The position numbers were made by a program, and so were the translations under genes. Positions 1 through 7,470 of a stretch of 19,264 nt of DNA are shown here, one piece after another. The stretch's first letter is position 1, and each line of letters starts with the position of its first letter. The stretch is from Methylocystaceae bacterium (lineage in GTDB: Bacteria > Pseudomonadota > Alphaproteobacteria > Rhizobiales > Beijerinckiaceae). The notes beneath the pieces are model-generated. The model saw only the letters and a program-made list of their open reading frames with translations, ran no database searches and had not been told where the DNA came from. The stretch lies in the NCBI GenBank assembly GCA_003152255.1, contig PLZT01000196.1:1-19264 (forward strand), written 5' to 3'.

Positions 1-460
1 GTCCGATCCGCGCGAGGCGCAGGCGTTGGAGCACGCCCTCAACTACATCGGGCTCGACGGCGAAATCGGCTGCATCGTCAATGGCGCCGGCCTCGCGATG
101 GCGACCATGGACATGATCAAGCATGCCGGCGGCAGCCCGGCGAACTTCCTCGACGTTGGCGGCGGCGCCTCCGCCGAGCGCGTCGCCACGGCGTTCCGGC
201 TGGTGCTGTCCGACGCCAATGTGAAGGCGGTGCTGGTCAACATTTTCGCCGGCATCAACCGTTGCGACTGGGTGGCGCAGGGCGTCGTCGACGCCGTGCG
301 CGCGAGCAATATCACGGTTCCGCTCGTGGTCCGGCTCGCCGGCACCAATGTCGAGGCCGGCCGCAAGATCATCGAGGAAAGCGGTATCGCGATCATCAGC
401 GCGTCGACGCTCAAGGACGCGGCCGACAAGGCCGTCGCCGCCTGCAAGAAGGCGGGATGA
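1..460 (+). CDS. mtkA: Malate--CoA ligase (malate thiokinase) beta subunit, C-terminal part
   Basis: Partial gene running in from the left edge; the reading frame begins at base 2 and 152 residues plus stop are visible. It is the C-terminal half of a SucC-type ATP-grasp CoA-ligase beta subunit: the glycine-rich [13 protein letters not shown] stretch and [10 protein letters not shown] are the family's conserved C-terminal blocks. With MtkB it converts malate, CoA and ATP to malyl-CoA in the cytoplasm, the step of the serine cycle before malyl-CoA lyase. By sequence alone it could be succinyl-CoA synthetase SucC. The call as mtkA rests on the adjacent mtkB, ppc and mcl, which is the standard serine-cycle order. 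The gap to mtkB is 65 nt, so the two are probably cotranscribed. The N-terminal ATP-grasp domain is outside the window. Confidence 0.93.
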   Translation, partial: SDPREAQALEHALNYIGLDGEIGCIVNGAGLAMATMDMIKHAGGSPANFLDVGGGASAERVATAFRLVLSDANVKAVLVNIFAGINRCDWVAQGVVDAVRASNITVPLVVRLAGTNVEAGRKIIEESGIAIISASTLKDAADKAVAACKKAG

Positions 461-525
461 GCCTGTTGGCTTCGAGAGGGTTCTGACGGCGGCGGGCGCG
501 CGACATAAGGCGCCGGGAGGAAATC

Positions 526-1413
526 ATGAGCATTCTTATCGACGAGAAGACGCCGATTCTGGTGCAGGGCATCACTGGCGACAAGGGTAGTTTCCACGCC
601 AAGGAAATGCTCGATTACGGCAGCAAGGTCGTCGCCGGCGTCACGCCCGGCAAGGGTGGCAAGACCGTGCATGGCGTTCCCGTGTTCAACACGGTCAAGG
701 AGGCCGTGAAGGAGACGGGCGCGACGACGAGCATCACCTTCGTCGCGCCGCCTTACGCCGCGGACGCGATCATGGAGGCGGCGGACGCCGGCATTCGTCT
801 GATCTGTTCGATCACCGACGGCATTCCGGCGCAGGACATGATGCGCGTGAAGCGATATCTCATGCGCTATCCCAAGGATCGCCGTTCGATGATGGTCGGG
901 CCGAACTGCGCCGGAATCATCAGCCCCGGCAAGGCGATGCTCGGCATCATGCCCGGCCATATCTACAAGCAGGGCAATGTCGGCCTCATCAGCCGCTCCG
1001 GCACGCTCGGCTACGAGGCCGCGGCGCAGATGAAAGAATTGGGGATCGGCATTTCGACTTCCGTCGGCATTGGCGGCGATCCGATCAACGGCTCCTCCTT
1101 CCTCGATCATCTCGTGCTGTTCGACAAGGATCCGGATACGGTCGCCGTGTTGATCATCGGAGAAATCGGCGGTCCGCAAGAGGCGGAAGCCTCGGCCTGG
1201 ATCAAGGAGAATTTCTCCAAGCCGGTGATCGGTTTCGTCGCGGGGCTGACCGCGCCCAAGGGTCGGCGGATGGGCCATGCGGGCGCGATCATCTCCTCGA
1301 CCGGCGACAGCGCCGCCGAGAAGACCGAGATCATGCGGTCCTATGGACTCACCGTGGCGCCGAGCCCCGCCGAATTCGGCGAGACCGTCGCCAAGGTTCT
1401 GCAACGCGCGTGA
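526..1413 (+). CDS. mtkB: Malate--CoA ligase (malate thiokinase) alpha subunit
   Basis: Complete gene of 295 residues, the usual SucD/MtkB length. The ATG at 526 follows a strong ribosome-binding site, GGGAGG at 515-520. The N-terminal CoA-binding Rossmann domain carries [13 protein letters not shown]. The C-terminal ligase domain carries [13 protein letters not shown], in which His251 should be the residue phosphorylated during catalysis. With MtkA it forms malyl-CoA from malate and CoA at the expense of ATP. The text is very close to what I remember of Methylorubrum extorquens MtkB, especially GKGGKT and the [21 protein letters not shown] block, and this favours malate thiokinase over succinyl-CoA synthetase. 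It lies between mtkA and ppc. No truncation or frameshift is seen. Confidence 0.95.
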   Translation: MSILIDEKTPILVQGITGDKGSFHAKEMLDYGSKVVAGVTPGKGGKTVHGVPVFNTVKEAVKETGATTSITFVAPPYAADAIMEAADAGIRLICSITDGIPAQDMMRVKRYLMRYPKDRRSMMVGPNCAGIISPGKAMLGIMPGHIYKQGNVGLISRSGTLGYEAAAQMKELGIGISTSVGIGGDPINGSSFLDHLVLFDKDPDTVAVLIIGEIGGPQEAEASAWIKENFSKPVIGFVAGLTAPKGRRMGHAGAIISSTGDSAAEKTEIMRSYGLTVAPSPAEFGETVAKVLQRA

Positions 1414-1436
1414 TTTAGTATCGTCGCGCCCGGTCA

Positions 1437-1616
1437 CGGCGCCCCTCATCCGTCGGATGACGCCTTCTCCCGCGCGCGGGGGCAAGGGGACGCCCCAGCT
1501 TTTGGCATTGTCGTGGAGGCGACAATGCTTGGCGGGCTAGGTCGAACGAATCGGCGGCGCCCTTTCACCCACTGATGGGAGAAGGCGGCTCCGCCAAGGG
1601 GCGTCCGCGAGGACGC
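1437..1616. repeat. Cluster of inverted repeats, REP/IME-like, upstream of ppc
   Basis: The mtkB-ppc gap holds several nested stem-loops: CATCCG/CGGATG (1447-1459), CATTGTCG/CGACAATG (1506-1527, 6-nt loop), GGCGG/CCGCC (1584-1595) and GCGTCC/GGACGC (1601-1616). An outer pair, GCCTTCTCCC at 1462-1471 and GGGAGAAGGC at 1577-1586, encloses the second. The CCCTCATCC...CCTTCTCCC wording resembles dispersed intergenic palindromic elements common in alphaproteobacterial genomes. That resemblance is from memory. No protein-coding frame is convincing here. Confidence 0.55.
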
Positions 1617-1699
1617 TCGTCGCAAGCAACGGGCTAAGGCCGGGTCGCATGAGGGCGCCGCGGCTTCCCGTAACGCCCATCGCGGAGTTCGAGATTCTG

Positions 1700-4438
1700 A
1701 TGACCGACGCCCCTTCCGACACGCCGCCCGCCGCCGCGCCCTCGGCCTTCGCCACGCGCTCCGTCAAGGAGGCCTCGGCCTTTCTCGTCGATCAGCTCGT
1801 GCTGGTGGTCAAGCGCCACATGCCGCAGATCGAAGGGGTGCTGCGAGGCTTCGCCGCCGGCTCGAAGCTCACCGACTACGAGATGGGCCGCGCCTTGCAG
1901 GCGCAGGGCATTTTGTTCCAGCTCGTCTCCATCGCCGAACAGGCCTATGCGATGCGCCGGCGCCGCCATATCGAACGCGAGCGCGGACATGATCAATTGC
2001 TCGGCACCTTCGACCAGGTGCTGGCCGGCGCCGCGCGCGCCGGCGTCAGCGCGGACGAGATCCGCGCGCAATTGCAGACGCTGCGCATTCGTCCGGTGAT
2101 AACAGCGCACCCGACCGAAGCCAGGCGCGTCTCGATCCTGGAGAAGAACCGCCGCATTTATCTGCTGCTGCGCGATCTCGAATCGACGCGCTGGACCGAC
2201 CGTGAGCGCAACGCGCTCGGCGCGCAGCTGCGCGACCAGATCGAACTGCTGTTCCTGACCGGCGATTTGCATTTGGAAAAGCCGACCGTCGAACACGAAG
2301 TCTCCTGGGGCCAGCACTTCTTTTCCGAAACGATTTTCGATCTCGCGCCGGATTTGCTCTCCACCTTCGAAAGCGCGCTGGAGAAGCACTATCCGGACGA
2401 AAAATTCGAGGTGACGCCGTTCTTTCAGTTCGGCTCGTGGATCGGCGGCGACCGCGACGGCAATCCGTTCGTCACCAATGCGGTGACGCGCCAGACGATG
2501 CGCGACAACGCGCTCGCGAGCCTCAATTATTATCGCCAACGGGCGACCGATCTTGGCCGCATGCTGTCGATCAGCCCGCGCGCCGCGCTGATTCCGCAAA
2601 TGCTGCGCGACGCGCTGGAGCAAAGGCTCGGCGCCTTGAAGGACGCGAGCTCCATTCGCGCGCGCAACCAGATGGAGCCCTATCGTCAATTCGTCAATCT
2701 CATCGTCTACAAGCTCGACCAGACGCTGCGCGCGACGAAGGGCGAGCCGAGCGACCAACGCTACGCCAACGCCGACGAATTGATCGGCGATCTCAAGGTG
2801 CTCGAAGCCTCGTTGGTCGAGGGCGGCTCGGAGCGGCTCGCGACCGATCTCGTGCGACCGCTGCGCCGCGCCGTCGAGATTTTCCGTTTCTCCACCGTGC
2901 GCCTCGATTTGCGCGAGAACACGACGCGCACCACCAGCGCGCTTTGCGACCTGTGGCGGGCGACCCGCGAGGGCGCGGCGCCCGAAGCCGATTCACCCGA
3001 GTGGCGCGCGTGGCTCGACGAGCAAATCCAGACGCCGCCGCTCAGCTCCGAGGAGCGCGAAAGCTTTTCGAGCGAGACGCGCGACACCATCGAAATGTTC
3101 GAGCTTGTCGCCGAACTGCAAAGCAAGCTCGACCGCGAGGCCTTCGGCAGTTTCGTCCTTTCGATGACGCATAACGCCGCCGATGTGCTCGGCGCCTATG
3201 TGCTCGCCAAGGAAGCCGGGCTGGTGCGCCAGAGTTCGAAGGGCGTCTATTGCACGCTGCCGATCGTGCCGCTGTTCGAGACCATTCCCGATCTGCGAGA
3301 CGCGCCGGCGATCATGCGCGAGCTGTTGCGGATACCGATCGTCAAGCGCAGCGCCCAGCGTCAGGGCGATTTGCAAGAAGTGATGATCGGCTATTCCGAC
3401 AGCAATAAGGACGGCGGCTTTCTGCCTTCGAACTGGGAGCTATACAAAGCGCAGGCGCGGCTCACGGCGGTGGGCGTCGAGGAGGGCGTCGCGATCTCGT
3501 TTTTCCATGGGCGCGGCGGTTCGGTCAGCCGCGGTGGCGCGCCGACCGGCCACGCCATCGCGGCGCAGCCGGCGGGCTCCATTCGCGGGCGCTTCCGCTC
3601 CACCGAGCAGGGCGAGGTGGTGTCGTTCAAATACGCCAATCGCGGCACGGCGGCCTATCAGATGGAGCTGCTGGCGTCTTCGGTCTTCACCCACGCGCTG
3701 AAGTCCGAGCGCGAGGAGGCGCTGGTTCCGCGCGAGGAATTCGACGAGGCTTTCGAGGCCATGTCGAGCGCGGCGCTGGCCGCCTACACAAGCTTTGTCG
3801 GCGACCCCGATCTCGTCGTCTATTTCCATGCGGCGAGTCCGCTCGAGGAAATCTCGATGCTCAACATCGGATCGCGCCCGGCGCGGCGCTTCGGCGCCAA
3901 GAGTCTCGCCGATCTTCGCGCGATCCCCTGGGTGTTCGCCTGGGCGCAGAACCGTCACGCGATCACCAGTTGGTACGGCGTCGGCTCGGGGCTTAAGGCT
4001 TTTCTCGACGCGCGCGGCGACAGGGGGCTCGAACTTTTGCGCCTTATGTTCGAGAAATCGCGGCTGTTCAAGCTCGTGCTCGATCAGGTCGAGAAGACGT
4101 TGATGATTGTCGATCTGCCGCTCGCCCGCGCCTATGCCTCGCTGGTCGCGGACGAAGCCGTGCGCGAGAAAATCTTCGCGGCCATCGAGACGGAGCACGA
4201 ACTGACGCGCGCCATGGTGTTGCGCGTCACCGGCGCGGCGGAAATCGGCGAGCGTTTTCCAAACTATCGCGCAACGCTCGCCGACCGGCTGCCGACCATC
4301 AACGAGGTGAATCGGGAGCAGGTCGAACTGCTGCGCCGCTTCAGAAGCGCGCAAGACGAGACGGCCAAGGAAGCGATCAAGATTCCCTTGCTGCTCTCGA
4401 TCAGCTGCATCGCCGCTGGCCTCGGGGCCACCGGCTAA
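1700..4438 (+). CDS. ppc: Phosphoenolpyruvate carboxylase
   Basis: Catalyses PEP plus bicarbonate to oxaloacetate, the CO2-fixing step of the serine cycle. From the ATG at 1700 it encodes 912 residues (E. coli Ppc has 883). The start at 1700 puts the catalytic histidine of VITAHPTEARR at residue 137, next to E. coli His138, so I prefer it to the in-frame ATG at 1649, which would add 17 residues. Other family blocks are present: GSWIGGDRDGNPFV, GYSDSNKDGG, HGRGGSVSRGGAP (His603, Arg605) and RFRSTEQGEVVSFKYAN. The C-terminus reads IAAGLGATG where the family norm ends in QNTG or RNTG, and the segment matching E. coli Arg832 is also changed, so allosteric inhibition may be altered. It lies 286 nt after mtkB and 84 nt before mcl. 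Confidence 0.96.
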   Translation: MTDAPSDTPPAAAPSAFATRSVKEASAFLVDQLVLVVKRHMPQIEGVLRGFAAGSKLTDYEMGRALQAQGILFQLVSIAEQAYAMRRRRHIERERGHDQLLGTFDQVLAGAARAGVSADEIRAQLQTLRIRPVITAHPTEARRVSILEKNRRIYLLLRDLESTRWTDRERNALGAQLRDQIELLFLTGDLHLEKPTVEHEVSWGQHFFSETIFDLAPDLLSTFESALEKHYPDEKFEVTPFFQFGSWIGGDRDGNPFVTNAVTRQTMRDNALASLNYYRQRATDLGRMLSISPRAALIPQMLRDALEQRLGALKDASSIRARNQMEPYRQFVNLIVYKLDQTLRATKGEPSDQRYANADELIGDLKVLEASLVEGGSERLATDLVRPLRRAVEIFRFSTVRLDLRENTTRTTSALCDLWRATREGAAPEADSPEWRAWLDEQIQTPPLSSEERESFSSETRDTIEMFELVAELQSKLDREAFGSFVLSMTHNAADVLGAYVLAKEAGLVRQSSKGVYCTLPIVPLFETIPDLRDAPAIMRELLRIPIVKRSAQRQGDLQEVMIGYSDSNKDGGFLPSNWELYKAQARLTAVGVEEGVAISFFHGRGGSVSRGGAPTGHAIAAQPAGSIRGRFRSTEQGEVVSFKYANRGTAAYQMELLASSVFTHALKSEREEALVPREEFDEAFEAMSSAALAAYTSFVGDPDLVVYFHAASPLEEISMLNIGSRPARRFGAKSLADLRAIPWVFAWAQNRHAITSWYGVGSGLKAFLDARGDRGLELLRLMFEKSRLFKLVLDQVEKTLMIVDLPLARAYASLVADEAVREKIFAAIETEHELTRAMVLRVTGAAEIGERFPNYRATLADRLPTINEVNREQVELLRRFRSAQDETAKEAIKIPLLLSISCIAAGLGATG

Positions 4439-4455
4439 GGCTTTAATCGCAGCGC

Positions 4456-4494
4456 ATATCCCGATCTGGAAAATGCAAAGCTTTCCGGGGATAT
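4456..4494. promoter_or_regulatory. Imperfect hairpin between ppc and mcl
   Basis: ATATCCC at 4456-4462 pairs with GGGATAT at 4488-4494, and GGAAA pairs with TTTCC inside it, with a small internal bulge and a 9-nt loop. It begins 18 nt after the ppc stop and ends 28 nt before the mcl start. There is no T-tract after it. It could attenuate or stabilise the ppc-mcl transcript, or be a regulator site. The function is not known. Confidence 0.4.
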
Positions 4495-4522
4495 GCCAAC
4501 CACCCAAGGAAGGGGAATTGAG

Positions 4523-5497
4523 ATGAGTTTCACGTTGATCGAGCAGGCGACATCGCGTCTGCACCGTTCGGAGCTGGCCGTGCCGGGTTCGGCGCCGGGC
4601 ATGTTCGAAAAGGCCGCGACGTCCAAGGCGGACGTGGTGTTCCTCGATCTCGAGGACGCCGTGGCGCCGGACGACAAGGAGCAGGCGCGCAAGAACATCA
4701 TCCAGGGCCTCAACGACATCGATTGGGGCAAAAAGACCATGACGCTGCGCATCAATGGTCTCGACACCCATTATTGCTATCGCGACGTGGTCGACGTGCT
4801 CGAAAACTGCCCGCGCCTCGACGTCGTGCTGATCCCCAAGGTCGGCGTGCCGGCGGACGTCTACGCGATCGACATGATGATCACGCAGATCGAGCAGTAT
4901 AAGAAGCGCACCAAGAAGATCGGCATCGAGATCCTCATCGAGACCGCGCTCGGCATGGCCAATGTCGAAGCCATCGCGCAGTCGTCGAAGCGCCTCGAGG
5001 CCATGTCCTTCGGCGTCGCCGATTACGCCGCCTCGACCCGCGCCCGCACGACGGTCATCGGCGGCGTGAACCCCGATTACGGCGTGCTGTCGGACAAGGA
5101 CGCCAACGGCAAGCGCGACTATTACTGGGCCGACCAGTGGCACGCCGCGCAGACGCGCATGATGGTCGCGTGCCGCGCCTATGGCCTGCGCCCGATCGAC
5201 GGACCCTTCGGCGACTTCGGCGATCCCGACGGCTATATCGCGGCGGCCAAGCGCGCCGCGGTGCTGGGCTATGAGGGCAAGTGGGCGATCCATCCGTCGC
5301 AGATCGAACTGGCCAATCAGGTGTTCACGCCCTCCGAGGCGGAAGTGACCAAGGCCCGCCGCATTCTCGAGGCGATGGCCCAGGCCGCCAAGGAAGGCAA
5401 GGGCGCGGTGTCGCTCGACGGCCGCCTGATCGACATCGCCTCGATCCGCATGGCCGAAGCGCTGATCGAAAAGGCCAATGCGATGGCCGGCGCGTAA
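4523..5497 (+). CDS. mcl: L-malyl-CoA lyase
   Basis: Cleaves malyl-CoA to glyoxylate and acetyl-CoA, the step that regenerates the C1 acceptor and releases assimilated carbon in the serine cycle. It encodes 324 residues, which I recall as the length of the M. extorquens enzyme, and the text is very similar from MSFTLI onward. A purine-rich ribosome site (AAGGAAGGGG, 4505-4514) precedes the ATG at 4523. An upstream in-frame ATG at 4493 lies inside a hairpin and is less likely. The fold is the HpcH/HpaI aldolase (citrate-lyase beta) TIM barrel. Glu140 in LIETALG and Asp167 in GVADYAAS are the expected Mg2+ ligands, and the C-terminal GKWAIHPSQI block is intact. It is the last serine-cycle gene before a strong hairpin at 5504. 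Confidence 0.96.
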   Translation: MSFTLIEQATSRLHRSELAVPGSAPGMFEKAATSKADVVFLDLEDAVAPDDKEQARKNIIQGLNDIDWGKKTMTLRINGLDTHYCYRDVVDVLENCPRLDVVLIPKVGVPADVYAIDMMITQIEQYKKRTKKIGIEILIETALGMANVEAIAQSSKRLEAMSFGVADYAASTRARTTVIGGVNPDYGVLSDKDANGKRDYYWADQWHAAQTRMMVACRAYGLRPIDGPFGDFGDPDGYIAAAKRAAVLGYEGKWAIHPSQIELANQVFTPSEAEVTKARRILEAMAQAAKEGKGAVSLDGRLIDIASIRMAEALIEKANAMAGA

Positions 5498-5503
5498 GGC
5501 GCA

Positions 5504-5538
5504 AGGTCGCCCTCCCCGTTTTCCGGGGAGGGCGACCT
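5504..5538 (+). terminator. Perfect 15-bp stem-loop after mcl
   Basis: Bases 5504-5518 are exactly complementary to 5524-5538, with a 5-nt TTTTC loop, starting 6 nt after the mcl stop. The stem is GC-rich and very stable. It lacks a T-tract on the + strand, so either it ends transcription by a mechanism that does not need one or it protects the 3' end of the ppc-mcl mRNA. It separates the serine-cycle block from the toxin-antitoxin promoter just downstream. Confidence 0.7.
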
Positions 5539-5545
5539 CGACTCA

Positions 5546-5574
5546 TTGACATACTACGCGTCGCGTGGTATGTT
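5546..5574 (+). promoter_or_regulatory. Sigma70-type promoter of the toxin-antitoxin operon
   Basis: A consensus -35 TTGACA (5546-5551) and a -10 TATGTT (5569-5574) are separated by exactly 17 bp. Transcription should start near 5580-5582, at or within a base or two of the toxin ATG at 5581, so the toxin mRNA is probably leaderless. It is the best core promoter I can see in the window. It may also serve glycerate kinase and glcDEF downstream. Confidence 0.75.
5550..5572. promoter_or_regulatory. Palindromic operator, probable HigA binding site
   Basis: Two 11-bp arms, CATACTACGCG and CGCGTGGTATG, flank a single central T and match at 10 of 11 positions. The palindrome covers the -35/-10 spacer and runs into the -10 box, so bound protein would block RNA polymerase. 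HigA-type antitoxins are known to repress their own operon through such dyads. That HigA binds here is inferred from position and symmetry. Confidence 0.7.
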
Positions 5575-5580
5575 GTAGGC

Positions 5581-5859
5581 ATGATCAAAAGCTGGGCCAA
5601 TAGCGCGACCCGGCGATTCGCCGAGGATGGGAAGAGTAAATTCTCGGGGATGGACGAGGAGGCGGCGATTGATCTGCTGGCCGCGCTGGACGCGGCGACC
5701 TCGTTGAGCGATCTCAGTCCTCTGAAGTCGGTCGGTCTTCACAAATTGTCCGGCTCGAGGCGCGGGCAATGGGCGATGACCATCAACGGCCCCTGGCGCA
5801 TCTGCTTTCGTTTCGAAGCCGGCGACGCCCATGACGTTGAGATCGTCGACTATCACTAA
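5581..5859 (+). CDS. higB: HigB/RelE-family toxin (mRNA interferase)
   Basis: Encodes 92 residues, the usual size for the HigB (plasmid maintenance killer) branch of the RelE superfamily. The family signature is clear: LHKLSGSRRGQWAMTINGPW, then RICFRFEAGDAHDVEIVDYH at the C-terminus. Such toxins are compact ribosome-dependent mRNA endonucleases, with basic residues in the SRRGQW and RICFRF segments expected at the active site. The gene precedes its antitoxin, as is normal for higBA but reversed from most toxin-antitoxin pairs. No Shine-Dalgarno sequence precedes the ATG, and the promoter's expected start point falls on it, so translation is probably leaderless. The reading frame is intact. 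Activity is inferred. Confidence 0.9.
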   Translation: MIKSWANSATRRFAEDGKSKFSGMDEEAAIDLLAALDAATSLSDLSPLKSVGLHKLSGSRRGQWAMTINGPWRICFRFEAGDAHDVEIVDYH

Positions 5860-5872
5860 AAGGAGCGACGCC

Positions 5873-6157
5873 ATGCAAGCGGTGCATCCCGGACGAATTT
5901 TGAAGCGTGAGATGGCGGAGCGCGGTCTTTCCGCGAACGCGCTTGCGCTCGCCTTGCGCACGCCCTCGGGCAGGATCACGGATATACTGAACGGAAAACG
6001 CGGCGTTTCGCCCGAGACCGCCTTGCGTCTTGGCCGCTATTTCGGCAACAGCGCCCGTTTCTGGTTGAACTTGCAGACAGCTTTCGAGCTTGCCCGCGCC
6101 GAGAGCGAAATTGGTTCACGGATCGCCGCCGAAGTGGCGCCGGCGCCCGCGGCCTGA
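5873..6157 (+). CDS. higA: HigA-family antitoxin, XRE-type helix-turn-helix
   Basis: Encodes 94 residues. HPGRILKREMAERGLSANALA opens the protein as HigA proteins usually do, and the helix-turn-helix spans about residues 16-60 (ALALRTPSGRITDILNGKRGVSPETALRLGRYFG), followed by the family block NSARFWLNLQTAFEL. It should neutralise HigB by direct binding and repress the operon at the palindrome at 5550-5572. The ATG at 5873 has a good ribosome site (AAAAGGAG, 5857-5864) that overlaps the toxin stop codon. This strong site compared with the leaderless toxin would favour antitoxin excess. An upstream in-frame ATG at 5831 lies within the toxin gene and has no ribosome site. The gap to higB is 13 nt, and to the next gene 29 nt. 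Confidence 0.92.
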   Translation: MQAVHPGRILKREMAERGLSANALALALRTPSGRITDILNGKRGVSPETALRLGRYFGNSARFWLNLQTAFELARAESEIGSRIAAEVAPAPAA

Positions 6158-6186
6158 AACTCAATCACTCCATTTTGGAACCCGCC

Positions 6187-7461
6187 ATGTCCGACGACCA
6201 CCGCAAACTCCTTCGCGAAATGTTCGACGCCGCCGTGGGCGCGGCGCATCCTTCGCTTTGCCTGCCGCCCTATCTGGCGAAAGTCGCGCCGCCCAAGGGC
6301 CGCGTGATCGTCGTCGGCGCCGGCAAGGCCGCCGCCGCCATGGCCGCGGCGGTCGAGAAGCATTATCCCGCGCCGGTCGAAGGCCTGGTCGTCACGCGTT
6401 ACGAACATGGCGCGCCGACCTCGCGCATCGAAGTCGTCGAGGCCTCGCATCCCGTGCCGGACGCCGCGGGGCGCGACGCGGCGAAGCGCGTGCTGAAGGC
6501 GGTCGAGGGGCTGACCGAAGACGATCTCGTGCTGGCGCTGATATCGGGCGGCGGCTCGGCGCTGCTGGCCCTGCCGGCGGAAGGCGTGAGCCTGGAGGAA
6601 AAGCAGATCGTCAACAAGGCGCTGCTAAAGAGCGGCGCGACGATCTCCGAAATGAATTGCGTGCGCAAGCATCTGTCGGCGATCAAGGGTGGGCGGCTAG
6701 CGCGAGCCGCCGCGCCGGCGCGTGTCGTGGCGCTGATGATCTCCGATGTGCCGGGCGACGACCTTTCCGTCATCGCCTCCGGGCCGACGGTTCCCGACGC
6801 GACGACGCGGCAGGACGCGCTTGCGGTGATCGCCAAATATAAAATCGAGGCCCCCGCCGCCGTGCTGGCGCACTTGAACAGCCCCGCCTGCGAGACGCCC
6901 AAGCCCGGAGATCCGATCTTCGAGCGCGTGCAAAACATACTTATCGCGACGCCGCAGGGCTCGCTCGACGCGGCGGCGGCGGTCGCCAAGAAGGCCGGCT
7001 TCACGCCCTGCATTCTCGGCGATCTCGAGGGCGAGTCGCGCGACGTGGCGCTGGTTCACGCCGGCATCGCCAAGCAGATCGCGCTGCATGGCCAACCGTT
7101 CGAGCCGCCGGTCGCGATCATCTCGGGCGGCGAGACCACCGTGACCGTGCGCGGCAAGGGCAAGGGCGGACGCGACGCCGAATTTCTGCTGGCGCTGACG
7201 CTGGCGCTGGAAGGCTTTGGCGGAATATCCGCCATCGCCTGCGACACCGACGGCATCGACGGCAGCGAGGACAACGCCGGCGCGATCATGACGCCTGACA
7301 GCTTCGCCCGCGCGCAAAAGGCCGGCGTGGACCTCAAGGCGTTGTTCGCCAACAATGACGCTTACACGGCGTTCGAGAAGCTCGGCGACCTCATCGTCAC
7401 CGGCGCGACGCGCACCAACGTCAATGATTTTCGCGTGATATTGGTGCCGAAGCGGGTGTAA
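6187..7461 (+). CDS. gckA: Glycerate 2-kinase (MOFRL family)
   Basis: Phosphorylates D-glycerate to 2-phosphoglycerate, which enolase then turns into PEP for the PEP carboxylase encoded nearby. This is the serine-cycle glycerate kinase type, 424 residues long. The N-terminal glycerate-kinase domain carries VIVVGAGKAAAAMA and the ISGGGSALL loop around residue 120. The C-terminal MOFRL domain starts near residue 313 with SGGETTVTVRGKGKGGRDAEF and includes ACDTDGIDGSEDNAGA. The start is uncertain between ATG 6187 and TTG 6175; neither has a strong ribosome site. The TtuD hydroxypyruvate-linked kinases share this fold, so the name depends on the context. It lies 29 nt after higA and 9 nt before glcD, with no separate promoter visible. 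Confidence 0.9.
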   Translation: MSDDHRKLLREMFDAAVGAAHPSLCLPPYLAKVAPPKGRVIVVGAGKAAAAMAAAVEKHYPAPVEGLVVTRYEHGAPTSRIEVVEASHPVPDAAGRDAAKRVLKAVEGLTEDDLVLALISGGGSALLALPAEGVSLEEKQIVNKALLKSGATISEMNCVRKHLSAIKGGRLARAAAPARVVALMISDVPGDDLSVIASGPTVPDATTRQDALAVIAKYKIEAPAAVLAHLNSPACETPKPGDPIFERVQNILIATPQGSLDAAAAVAKKAGFTPCILGDLEGESRDVALVHAGIAKQIALHGQPFEPPVAIISGGETTVTVRGKGKGGRDAEFLLALTLALEGFGGISAIACDTDGIDGSEDNAGAIMTPDSFARAQKAGVDLKALFANNDAYTAFEKLGDLIVTGATRTNVNDFRVILVPKRV

Positions 7462-7470
7462 GCTCCGCGC

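Noticed and set aside
43..1485. A 480-codon open frame on the minus strand opposite mtkA and mtkB
   Set aside because: It is rich in Arg, His and Asp as expected for an antisense shadow of high-GC coding DNA and has no recognisable domain, while the opposite strand encodes clear MtkA and MtkB.
3440..5293. A 617-codon open frame on the minus strand opposite ppc and mcl
   Set aside because: It spans two well-identified genes and their gap on the other strand and shows only shadow-type composition.
5504..5572. The mcl hairpin and the higBA palindrome considered as a repeat array or attachment site
   Set aside because: The two dyads differ in sequence, no direct repeats flank higBA, and each has a simpler reading as terminator and operator.
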